From: an uncultured Gilliamella sp.
GTDB taxonomy: Bacteria > Pseudomonadota > Gammaproteobacteria > Enterobacterales > Enterobacteriaceae
Direction: 5' to 3'
NCBI GenBank assembly: GCA_945291235.1
Contig: CALYQY010000010.1
Location: forward strand, 1-35,960
Length of the DNA stretch: 35,960 bases
The stretch's first letter is position 1. Every line of letters begins with the position of its first letter. Under the pieces are notes generated by a model. It did no database searches and had not been told where the DNA came from. It saw only the letters and a list, made by a program, of their open reading frames with translations. Position numbers and translations under genes: made by a program. Of the stretch, positions 26,853 through 34,747 are shown one piece after another.

Positions 26853-28250
26853 CTATTTGATTAACAAGGGTTTGTCTTGCTGATTTTTAATTTGTTGTTT
26901 TTCCAGACTATCTAAAATCTTTTTATGAATACCATTAAAACCACCATTACTCATAATCAATATAGCGTCGGTCGGTTTTGCGGATTTTGTGATCATTTCA
27001 ACTAAAAGATCGATATCGCCCGACCAATAAGCCGGTTGAATACAGGCATCAACAACATCAACAACCAACCAAGGTAACTGTTCCGGTTGGAACATATAAA
27101 CTTCGTCAGCCCGCCCAAGCGACGGTGCAAGCTCATCTTTAGATATACCGAGTTTCATGGTGTTGGAACGTGGTTCGAGTACGGCTAAAATTCGGCGATT
27201 AGCACCAATTTTACTGCGTAATGCTTCTAACGTCGCTAAAATTGCGGTTGGATGATGCGCAAAGTCGTCATAAATTTCAATATTATTCACTTGACCATAT
27301 AACTCTAAACGTCGTTTGGCATTGATAAATGAGCCTAATGCCTGACAAGCATCTTCAGCTTTAACCCCGACATTGTTGGCAGCAGCAATAGCCATTATGG
27401 CATTGTGCATATTATGTTCACCAACTAAAGAGTATCGAACTTCGCCTACTTTATTACCATTAAAGTAGACCGCAAAGTGGCTGGCATCGTTATTCATTCG
27501 TTGGGCTAACCAACCTGTTTCCGATTCAGTAAAAATTTGATCACTCCAACAACCTTTGGCTAACACCTGTTTAAGATTGACATCTTCTTGAGGTGCAATA
27601 ATCAGACCTTTACTTGGCACTAAGCGCACTAAGTGATGAAACTGTTTTTGAATTGAGCTGAGATCATCAAATATGTCAGCGTGGTCAAATTCTAAATTGT
27701 TCATTATTAGCGTTTTCGGGCAATAGTGCATGAATTTAGAGCGTTTATCAAAAAACGAACAGTCATACTCGTCAGCTTCAATAACAAAGAAATTTCCTTC
27801 GCCTAATCTGGCTGATATGTCAAAGTTTCCAGGTACGCCACCAATAACAAAGCCTTGCTTAAAGCCTTGTTGTTCTAAGATCCAGTTTACCATGCTGGCG
27901 GTAGTGGTTTTACCATGAGTACCGGCAACCGCAATCACCCAGCGATCTTTTAATACATTGTCATGCAACCATTGCGGTGCTGAGATATAAGGAATGTTAT
28001 TATCTAAAATGTATTCCACACAAGGATTACCCCGTGATAATGCGTTACCAATGATAACTAAATCCGGTGTAGGATTTAATTGCGCAGGATCGTCGCCTTC
28101 AATGATTTCGACATTTTCTCGTTGTAATAAGGTGCTCATCGGCGGGTAAACATTTTTGTCTGAACCGGTGACTTTGTGACCTAGTGAGCGGGCTATTAAT
28201 GCAATTCCTCCCATAAATGTGCCACAGATACCAAGAATATGAATATGCAT
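26853..28250 (-). CDS. mpl: UDP-N-acetylmuramate:L-Ala-gamma-D-Glu-meso-DAP ligase
   Basis: Mpl reattaches the recycled tripeptide to UDP-MurNAc in peptidoglycan recycling. The 465-residue product has an N-terminal Rossmann segment HIHILGICGTFMGGIA, the Mur-ligase ATP loop AGTHGKTTT (109-117), NNLEFDHADIF and the C-terminal domain start AKRRLE. These match E. coli Mpl and not MurC. AGGAC lies before the ATG at 28250. It is preceded by recJ at 111 bp on the same strand and followed by nnr. Its presence shows that cell-wall recycling operates. Confidence 0.95.
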   Translation of the reverse strand: MHIHILGICGTFMGGIALIARSLGHKVTGSDKNVYPPMSTLLQRENVEIIEGDDPAQLNPTPDLVIIGNALSRGNPCVEYILDNNIPYISAPQWLHDNVLKDRWVIAVAGTHGKTTTASMVNWILEQQGFKQGFVIGGVPGNFDISARLGEGNFFVIEADEYDCSFFDKRSKFMHYCPKTLIMNNLEFDHADIFDDLSSIQKQFHHLVRLVPSKGLIIAPQEDVNLKQVLAKGCWSDQIFTESETGWLAQRMNNDASHFAVYFNGNKVGEVRYSLVGEHNMHNAIMAIAAANNVGVKAEDACQALGSFINAKRRLELYGQVNNIEIYDDFAHHPTAILATLEALRSKIGANRRILAVLEPRSNTMKLGISKDELAPSLGRADEVYMFQPEQLPWLVVDVVDACIQPAYWSGDIDLLVEMITKSAKPTDAILIMSNGGFNGIHKKILDSLEKQQIKNQQDKPLLIK

Positions 28251-28361
28251 TTTTAGTCCTTAACTTTGTATAAATTGTAGTAAAAAATAATGGTTTTGTT
28301 ACCAGTTTGGTTAAATAGGTTTTTTGAAGTAGTTTCGTTAATTATAGTCGATTTTTATGGC

Positions 28362-30098
28362 TTATGCGATAGGCCATAAATGCCTTATCATTAATTTTGC
28401 AGCTTGATTGCCTCGAAACTCATCGACACCTAAGTGATAAACGATTGTTACATTTTTGATTGACTGATCAGGCCATTTAGTTGTATCAGCATTGAAATAT
28501 ATCCCTTCAATAATGGGTCCACCTTGTTTGGGCTCCAGTACTAATCTAAGATGTTTTTCGGCAAATAACTGCTGTCTGTGAACGATAAACTCACCGTCAA
28601 AAATTGGTTCGGAAAAGCCTTCTCCCCATGGGCCGGAATCTTTTAGCTGTTTGGCTATAGCATAATTGAAATCTTGACTGGCTATCTCACCGTCGGTTTC
28701 AATCACTTGTTCAAGCAGTTCATCATTTAATACTTGATCAACCAGTGCTTCAAAACTGTCGGTAAAATGGGCTAAATCTTGTTCTCGAATAGACAAACCC
28801 ACCGCCATAGCGTGTCCACCAAAGCTGACTAAAAGATCAGGATGAAGCTGATCTAACTGTTCAATCAGATCACGTAAATGTAAACCAGCAATCGATCGGC
28901 CGGAGCCTTTTAATAGACCGTCTTGCGTTGAAGCAAATGAAATCACTGGCCGATAGTATTTCTCTTTCAACCGAGCCGATAATATCCCAATAATCCCTTG
29001 ATGCCATTGTGGATGATGAACAACTAATGCACTAGGAATTGCCGCTTTTTGTGTTTCTATCTTTTCAATAAGCGATAACGCTTCTTTATGCATTGTTTGT
29101 TCGATTAATTTGCGATCGTTATTTAACGCATCAAGTTCGGTTGCTTGTTTAATGGCGGTGTCAAAATCATCACAGAGTAATAATTCCACTCCCAATGACA
29201 TATTATCCATTCTTCCTGCGGCATTTAAGCGCGGCGCAATATAGTAAGCAAGATCGATAGAGGTAAAACAAGCCGCCTCTTTTTTCGCAACTTGCAATAA
29301 TGCTTTGATACCAGCACAACAATAGCCGGAACGAATCCGATTGACTCCTTGATGTACTAATATACGATTGTTATGATCTAATTGCACCACATCAGCAATC
29401 GTTCCTAAAGCCACTAAGTCCAGTAAGCTGGCAATGTTATATTCTTCTAAGTTATTGCTTGCAAACCAGTTTTCCTTGCGCAATTTAGCCCGTAAAGCCA
29501 GCATTAAATAAAACGCCACACCTACGCCGGCTAAATGTTTAGAAGGGAAAGCGCAATCAGGCAAATTCGGATTGACTATGGCATCAGCATTAGGTAACTG
29601 CTCCGGACATAAGTGATGATCGGTGATGATAACCGCAATATTCGATTGTTTGGCAAATTCAACCGCATCGAATGAAGATATCCCATTATCGACAGTCACA
29701 ATAAGATCGGCTTTTTGAGCTATGGCTTTCTCAACCACACTGGTGCTTAAGCCATAACCGTCTTGAAAACGATCAGGTATAATATAATCAACAAATTGGC
29801 ACCCCATTTTTTTTAGGGCTCTGACTGTTAAAGCGGTGCTGGTTGCGCCGTCTGTATCAAAATCACCGACAATCATAACACGTTGATTATTTTTCATTGC
29901 TTGATAAAGCAATTCGACAGCATCATTGATGCCATCTAAATTATCATAACCGGTTAAATTGCGTGTGGTATAGTCAAGTTCTTTTATTGATTTTACGCCT
30001 CGTAGTGCATAAATTCGCTGCAATAATTGCGGAATATCTTTCGGTAATTCCGGAAGCGATTGCGGTAACGGACGATGTAATAATCTATTTTTTCTCAT
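28362..30098 (-). CDS. recJ: single-strand DNA 5'-3' exonuclease RecJ
   Basis: RecJ degrades single-stranded DNA 5' to 3' in RecF-pathway recombination, mismatch repair and base-excision repair. The 578-residue length is one more than in E. coli. The DHH-family metal motifs are visible: DFDTDG (79-84), TVDNG (135-139) and DHH (160-162), and the DHHA1 motif appears later as FGGHAMAVGLSI. The ATG at 30098 fits the family start but has no Shine-Dalgarno; a perfect hairpin ends 7 nt before it. Order xerD-dsbC-recJ matches E. coli; prfB does not follow. Confidence 0.95.
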   Translation of the reverse strand: MRKNRLLHRPLPQSLPELPKDIPQLLQRIYALRGVKSIKELDYTTRNLTGYDNLDGINDAVELLYQAMKNNQRVMIVGDFDTDGATSTALTVRALKKMGCQFVDYIIPDRFQDGYGLSTSVVEKAIAQKADLIVTVDNGISSFDAVEFAKQSNIAVIITDHHLCPEQLPNADAIVNPNLPDCAFPSKHLAGVGVAFYLMLALRAKLRKENWFASNNLEEYNIASLLDLVALGTIADVVQLDHNNRILVHQGVNRIRSGYCCAGIKALLQVAKKEAACFTSIDLAYYIAPRLNAAGRMDNMSLGVELLLCDDFDTAIKQATELDALNNDRKLIEQTMHKEALSLIEKIETQKAAIPSALVVHHPQWHQGIIGILSARLKEKYYRPVISFASTQDGLLKGSGRSIAGLHLRDLIEQLDQLHPDLLVSFGGHAMAVGLSIREQDLAHFTDSFEALVDQVLNDELLEQVIETDGEIASQDFNYAIAKQLKDSGPWGEGFSEPIFDGEFIVHRQQLFAEKHLRLVLEPKQGGPIIEGIYFNADTTKWPDQSIKNVTIVYHLGVDEFRGNQAAKLMIRHLWPIA

Positions 30099-30105
30099 AA
30101 TGTAA

Positions 30106-30129
30106 ATGTTAGCGCATTGGCGCTAACAT
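30106..30129 (-). promoter_or_regulatory. 10-bp perfect hairpin abutting the recJ start
   Basis: On the recJ strand ATGTTAGCGC and GCGCTAACAT (30120-30129 and 30106-30115) pair perfectly around a 4-nt loop. The stem ends 7 nt before the recJ ATG and the intervening TTACATT offers no ribosome site. There is no run of four T residues after it. The element may shape recJ translation or end most dsbC messages. Confidence 0.6.
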
Positions 30130-30171
30130 GGATATTAAATTGGTGCTAAATTATTAATTAATTGAAATGTT

Positions 30172-30867
30172 TTAAGGATTTTTTTTATCTAAAATTTCAA
30201 TTAACTTATCGGCCGGTACATAACCCGAAACAAGTTGTCCGTCAGGCAAAACAATGGCTGGCGTACCAGAAATACCTAAACTTCTACCCACATCAAATTG
30301 TTGGGTGACGTAAGGTACCATGCTTGTTGCTGGTGAGATTTTTTTGCCTTTGTAAGCATCGTCAAAGGCTGCTTTACGATCAGCTACGCTCCAAATTGAC
30401 TGCATATTTTTTCCTGCTTCACTATTAACACCGCTTCGTGGGAAGGCAAAGTAGTGAACAGAAATGCCCGCATCTAAATATTGATCAATATTTTCGTGGA
30501 GCAATTTACAGTAATGGCATGTATAATCAGTGAAAACCCAAATGACATACTTTTCATTTTTAGCTTGATAAACGATTGCATCTTTTTCAATTTTTTTAAT
30601 GGCATTTAAATTATCTTTATTGGCAATATTTTCCGGTTCATCACCTTCAACGTTATAAAAAGGACCTTGTGTTAGATATTTCCCATCAGCAGTAACATAA
30701 AATATTCCGTCATCTGTGGTAACCGCTTTTAAGCCTTTTATCGGCGAATTATTAATTTTTATTGTATTGGAATTGTACCCCAGTTTTTCGAAGCTTTTTA
30801 AAATATCACTATTGCTTGCAAGCGCAGAGGTTGAAATTAATGCTAAAGCTAAAACTAATTTTTTCAT
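30172..30867 (-). CDS. dsbC: thiol:disulfide interchange protein DsbC
   Basis: DsbC is a periplasmic dimeric disulfide isomerase. The 231-residue product has a signal peptide (about 1-17, SALA), the N-terminal dimerisation domain (about 18-80) and a thioredoxin fold with active site C117-H-Y-C120 (E. coli has CGYC) and cis-Pro loop GISGTPAIV. The second, structural disulfide of E. coli DsbC is missing: the two positions are Ser160 (SIWSVADR) and Ser182 (SPATSMVP), leaving only two cysteines in the protein. AAGGG precedes the ATG. It starts 25 bp after xerD. Confidence 0.94.
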   Translation of the reverse strand: MKKLVLALALISTSALASNSDILKSFEKLGYNSNTIKINNSPIKGLKAVTTDDGIFYVTADGKYLTQGPFYNVEGDEPENIANKDNLNAIKKIEKDAIVYQAKNEKYVIWVFTDYTCHYCKLLHENIDQYLDAGISVHYFAFPRSGVNSEAGKNMQSIWSVADRKAAFDDAYKGKKISPATSMVPYVTQQFDVGRSLGISGTPAIVLPDGQLVSGYVPADKLIEILDKKNP

Positions 30868-30892
30868 TCAATTACCCTTATTTTTTGAACTT

Positions 30893-31807
30893 TTATGCTC
30901 GAGGATGATGTTTAGTGTGTAACTGTTTTAATCTCTCTGTTGCCACGTGTGTATAAATTTGCGTGGTGGATAAACTACTATGTCCAAGTAACATTTGTAC
31001 AACACGCAAATCGGCGCCATGATTAAGCAAATGTGTTGCAAACGCATGCCGTAGTACATGGGGAGATAGCGAGTCAATATTAATCCCGGTTAGTATGGCA
31101 TAATATTTTATCCGATGCCAGAACGTCTGTCGTGTCATTTTTTTGCCCAATCGACTGGGAAACAGGATATCAATTGGCCCGGTTTTTAACAGATCATTAC
31201 GGGCATATTTAAAGTAGTATTCAAGCCAGTAGACTGCTTCTTCCCCTAACGGGACTAGCCGTTCTTTATTGCCTTTACCGATAACTCTTATCACTCCTTG
31301 CCGAAGGCTAATATCACTGATCTCTAAATTAACTAATTCAGAAACCCGCAAACCTGTTGCATAAAGCACCTCTAACATGGCTTTATCACGTAATTCGATT
31401 GGATCGTCTATACTAGGCGATTGAAGTAAAGCATCAACTTGTGATTCAGTGAGATCTTTCGGGAGCTTTTTCGGTAGTTTGGGCGCGGATAAAACCGCTG
31501 ACGGATCGTCAGTGCGATAATTTTCTTGATATAAGTACTGAAAAAAGCGCTTAGTTGCGCTCAGTAACCGGGCTGAACTACTGGCTTGGTAACCGGCATT
31601 GACTCTCGACATCAAAAATTCTTGCAAGTTATGCGTTTGTGCGTTGACAAAATTAACTTGTTGCTGTTGTAGCGATTGGCTTAATGCAAATAGATCGTGC
31701 CGGTAAGATTCAACCGTATTTTCGGCTAAATTGCGTTCTAACCAAATTGAGTCTAAAAATTGTTCAATTAACATTTTATTTTGTGGTGGTATATCTTTTT
31801 CAGACAT
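30893..31807 (-). CDS. xerD: site-specific tyrosine recombinase XerD
   Basis: XerD works with XerC at dif to resolve chromosome dimers at the septum under FtsK control. The 304-residue product has the SAM-like N-terminal core-binding domain (about 10-100) and the catalytic domain with all six residues: R154, K178, H250, R253, H276 and nucleophile Y285, each six more than in E. coli XerD. The frame is open to 31903, but the ATG at 31807 has GCAGG upstream and gives the usual length. The xerD-dsbC-recJ order and sequence decide for XerD over XerC. Confidence 0.95.
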   Translation of the reverse strand: MSEKDIPPQNKMLIEQFLDSIWLERNLAENTVESYRHDLFALSQSLQQQQVNFVNAQTHNLQEFLMSRVNAGYQASSSARLLSATKRFFQYLYQENYRTDDPSAVLSAPKLPKKLPKDLTESQVDALLQSPSIDDPIELRDKAMLEVLYATGLRVSELVNLEISDISLRQGVIRVIGKGNKERLVPLGEEAVYWLEYYFKYARNDLLKTGPIDILFPSRLGKKMTRQTFWHRIKYYAILTGINIDSLSPHVLRHAFATHLLNHGADLRVVQMLLGHSSLSTTQIYTHVATERLKQLHTKHHPRA

Positions 31808-32067
31808 AAAAAGCCTGCTCTTTATGACACGTATTGCAACTATTATATACCAACAAGAGTCAAGTTGCAGTTTCGGCGATAAGATTAGACGAAGCTCATT
31901 CAATTGAGTTTAAATTGCTATAAATTTACCTATTTTTATACTTAAACATAGGGTATTTCTGAAACTTCTTGTCAGATGTTGCTAAAAGGATTTTAATTTA
32001 TACATTGTTTTGTATTTTTTTTATTTTCTGATATATACTTCCTGCCAAAATTTGGGCTGTTCACTTT

Positions 32068-32700
32068 ATGATCATGTTGAAACGAAATATCTATTGTCTT
32101 ATTGCGTTATATATTTTTTTTGTAATTGGTATTGAGACCTATACCTATTGGCATATCCAACTTCGCCCTTGGCAACCAAAATCACCATTAGGGCGCCTTG
32201 AATATTATTTCAGTTTTTTTACTGTGCTTTCAAATATTCTGTTAGCGGTAAGTTGCATATTTTTAAGCTTAAATCCTCAATGTGATCGATATGGTTTTAA
32301 GGTGATTCGGCTAAATGGCTTAATTGGTGTAGTCATTACGGCTATTGTTTATAATTTAGTCTTAAGAAAGATTCATATACCTCCAAACAGCATCGCTCGG
32401 TTTGCCAATGAAAGTTTACATGTTATTGCGCCTGCTCTGGCTGTATTGACCTGGCTGATTTGGGGGCCATTTAGGCGTATCAATTTTAAGGTCGTAATGG
32501 GTTCAGCGCTTTCGTTGTTGGCTTATGGGGTTTATATTTTTGTGCGTGGTTATTATACTAATCGATACCCCTATCCATTTATCAATGTTACTCGCATTGG
32601 TTATCCCAAAGCTTTGCTTGCTGCCGGTATTGTTTTCCTCATGTTTGTAGCCTTAGCTTTATTGTTTTGGGGTATAGATGCCTTAAGGAGACGAAAATGA
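32068..32700 (+). CDS. Pr6Pr / FAR-17a/AIG1-like six-helix membrane protein
   Basis: The 210-residue product has about six transmembrane segments. Family-like features are the YYFSFFTVLSNILLAVS helix, a conserved ESLHVIAPALAVLTWLIWGP stretch with a His at a helix end, and the RGYYTNRYPYPFINV loop. These fit the Pr6Pr/FAR-17a group, some eukaryotic members of which hydrolyse fatty-acid esters through Thr and His; whether bacterial members do so is not known. No strong Shine-Dalgarno precedes the ATG at 32068. The stop overlaps the grxB start (ATGA), so the two are translated together. It is divergent from xerD. Confidence 0.75.
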   Translation: MIMLKRNIYCLIALYIFFVIGIETYTYWHIQLRPWQPKSPLGRLEYYFSFFTVLSNILLAVSCIFLSLNPQCDRYGFKVIRLNGLIGVVITAIVYNLVLRKIHIPPNSIARFANESLHVIAPALAVLTWLIWGPFRRINFKVVMGSALSLLAYGVYIFVRGYYTNRYPYPFINVTRIGYPKALLAAGIVFLMFVALALLFWGIDALRRRK

Positions 32701-33344
32701 AACTGTATATCTATGAGCACTGTCCATTTTGTGTAAGAGCAAGAATGATATTTGGTTTAAAACATATACCCGTTGAGCAACATGTTTTGCTGAGTGATGA
32801 TTTTAAAACGCCCGAAAAGATGATTGGCAAAAAAATGGCGCCGATTTTGCAAAAAGCGGATGGTAGTTATATGCCGGAAAGTTTAGATATCGTCGAATAT
32901 ATTGATAATAACTATGGTCAGCCTATTTTAACCGGCGCTAAATCTCCCCAAATAGCCGACTTGATTAAACAGCTACAGCAATATGATTATAAGCTTGAAA
33001 TCCCTCGTTATATCAAGCTAGGGTTAGCGGAATTTGCCACCCAAAGTGCGATTGATTATTTTATTAACAGTAAATTGGCAAAAATTGGTTCTATCGACGA
33101 GTGTTTAGCTCAAAGTGAAAAATTAATTTTAGCGGTGAGTGAAATTTTAAACCAGTTTGACGCTGTTATTGTTTCGCAAAATGCGTGTAATGGCGAACTA
33201 TCGTTAGATGATATTTGCTTATTTCCGGTGCTACGTAATTTAACCTGCGTGAAAGGGTTATCTTTTCCACCGAAAATAAAAGCCTATCTTTTATCTATGG
33301 CGGCAGATAGCGGCGTGGATCTATTTTTTGATAGAGCTATTTAA
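32697..33344 (+). CDS. grxB: glutaredoxin 2
   Basis: GrxB is a GST-like glutaredoxin that reduces protein disulfides with glutathione. The 215-residue length equals that of E. coli GrxB. The N-terminal thioredoxin-like domain has active site C9-P-F-C12 (CPYC in E. coli) and the glutathione-binding segment MPESLDIVEYID; an all-helical domain follows, with GELSLDDICLFPVLRNLT. The frame opens upstream at 32667, but the ATG at 32697 matches the family start and has AAGGAG 6 nt before it. It overlaps the membrane-protein stop by 4 bp. An intrinsic terminator follows. Confidence 0.95.
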   Translation: MKLYIYEHCPFCVRARMIFGLKHIPVEQHVLLSDDFKTPEKMIGKKMAPILQKADGSYMPESLDIVEYIDNNYGQPILTGAKSPQIADLIKQLQQYDYKLEIPRYIKLGLAEFATQSAIDYFINSKLAKIGSIDECLAQSEKLILAVSEILNQFDAVIVSQNACNGELSLDDICLFPVLRNLTCVKGLSFPPKIKAYLLSMAADSGVDLFFDRAI

Positions 33345-33384
33345 GATTGTCGTTATTGCAGATTGCATTCGATTCCTGCGGGGG

Positions 33385-33429
33385 AAAGAGTACAAGCAAA
33401 ATAGGAAGAAAACTTGTACTCTTTTTTTT
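33385..33429 (+). terminator. intrinsic terminator of grxB
   Basis: AAAGAGTACAAG (33385-33396) pairs perfectly over 12 bp with CTTGTACTCTTT (33413-33424), 16-nt loop, running into a T-tract that ends at 33429. It lies between convergent grxB and the aldolase gene and may work weakly in the other direction too. Confidence 0.85.
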
Positions 33430-33457
33430 AATCCATTAATAATAAAATCTAACGTCC

Positions 33458-34498
33458 TTAATTACCCAATTTAATATCGATTACTTCGATATTATCTTTA
33501 CCACCGTAGATATCATACCAAGGGGTAGCATATTGTTTTAAAATTTTATTGAGGTGTTCAACATTTTCACGTCCGGTTTTATCTAACCAACGTTTTAGTT
33601 CATCTTTACCACCTTTAGCATAGGCAGCAACACCTTCAAACCATGTAGCTCGACCACCTAAAATACCACTATATTTTGCGCCGTGTTCACCGGCAAAAAT
33701 TAGTTCTTCATGGAAAGTCTTCGTCGGTACGCCGGCACTTAAATAGATGAAAGGACGAGTAGCGGCATCGCTTGCTTGTTTAAAATAGTCTGCTGCTTCT
33801 TTTTGGGAATAAACCACAACGTTATTATCATTAAAGCCTTCGACATTTTTGAAAAGTACCGGTACTTCAACTTTTAACACATCGATGTAATAGTGATCTT
33901 TAGTAAATTCTTCAATAGTTTTAATCACTTTTTGTGGTTTAATTTTGGCAAATTCGGGGCTCTTATCATCGGTGATTTGATTGTCATAGACAATTGGCTC
34001 AACAAAAACAGGAATATCAGCAGCTCTTGCTTCGTTGCCTAAGCGCTCTAAAAATGCATGCTTTTTATCTAAAATATCTTGTGGATCATCGGGATTGTAG
34101 TAAACCAATACTTTTGCAGCATCGGCACCTTTTTTGATGAGGCGTTGGAGTGAGTCTTCGGGCAAAATATCGGGTAAACGTCCCGGCGTATTGGCATCAT
34201 AGCCTGTTTTTTCATACGACATGATTAATCCGGCATTCTCATTTTTGGCTGCCATGCCTTTATAACCGTATTGCTCATCAAGTAAAATTGCACTGACATA
34301 TTTTGTCAATTCTTGAGAAACCAGCTCCTTAAATTCATAGACCATATCAACGTGATAACGATCTTTACCGACTGCGGCTTCCATCATTTTGACCATTGAG
34401 CCGCGTTGGTCGATAGCTAAAGCGGCAATCACACCATCTTGGTTTGATAATTGTTGCATACGGTTAAATTTGCCGCGAGAAATACGTTTTATAGCCAT
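33458..34498 (-). CDS. lacD: class I tagatose-1,6-bisphosphate aldolase (LacD family)
   Basis: This family cleaves tagatose 1,6-bisphosphate to dihydroxyacetone phosphate and glyceraldehyde 3-phosphate by a Schiff-base mechanism. The 346-residue product aligns well with Staphylococcus/Streptococcus LacD: LAIDQRGSM, AILLDEQYGY, YEKTGYD, GRLPD, VFVEPI (E167) and IDVLKVEVPV with K209 as the probable Schiff-base lysine. It is about 20 residues longer, mostly at the C-terminus. Enterobacteria usually have only the shorter relative YihT. GGAGAG lies 6 nt before the ATG at 34498, chosen over a TTG at 34504. Divergent from an MHS transporter. Real substrate unproven. Confidence 0.88.
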   Translation of the reverse strand: MAIKRISRGKFNRMQQLSNQDGVIAALAIDQRGSMVKMMEAAVGKDRYHVDMVYEFKELVSQELTKYVSAILLDEQYGYKGMAAKNENAGLIMSYEKTGYDANTPGRLPDILPEDSLQRLIKKGADAAKVLVYYNPDDPQDILDKKHAFLERLGNEARAADIPVFVEPIVYDNQITDDKSPEFAKIKPQKVIKTIEEFTKDHYYIDVLKVEVPVLFKNVEGFNDNNVVVYSQKEAADYFKQASDAATRPFIYLSAGVPTKTFHEELIFAGEHGAKYSGILGGRATWFEGVAAYAKGGKDELKRWLDKTGRENVEHLNKILKQYATPWYDIYGGKDNIEVIDIKLGN

Positions 34499-34670
34499 TT
34501 TCAACTCTCCATTTAATAATGAGAAATTATTATAGATTGGATGAATGACCGTTTATTAATCATTTGTGCTAGTTTCAATCCAATTCTACATTTAATTGAT
34601 TTAATTAGTTGATATGATAACTGATGTCACTATTATGTCATTAATAAAACAGGTTTCAAATGATAATTTC

Positions 34671-34699
34671 TTCACAATAAAAAGACGTTCGGGTATAGT
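34671..34699 (+). promoter_or_regulatory. sigma-70 promoter of the MHS transporter gene
   Basis: TTCACA (34671-34676) and TATAGT (34694-34699) each match consensus at five of six positions and are separated by the optimal 17 nt. Transcription would start near 34706, about 42 bp before the ATG. The rest of the 249-bp divergent gap shows no further clear element. Confidence 0.7.
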
Positions 34700-34747
34700 A
34701 AGGCAGCATAACCGACTGTTTGTAAACAATAATTTGCAAGGATTACT

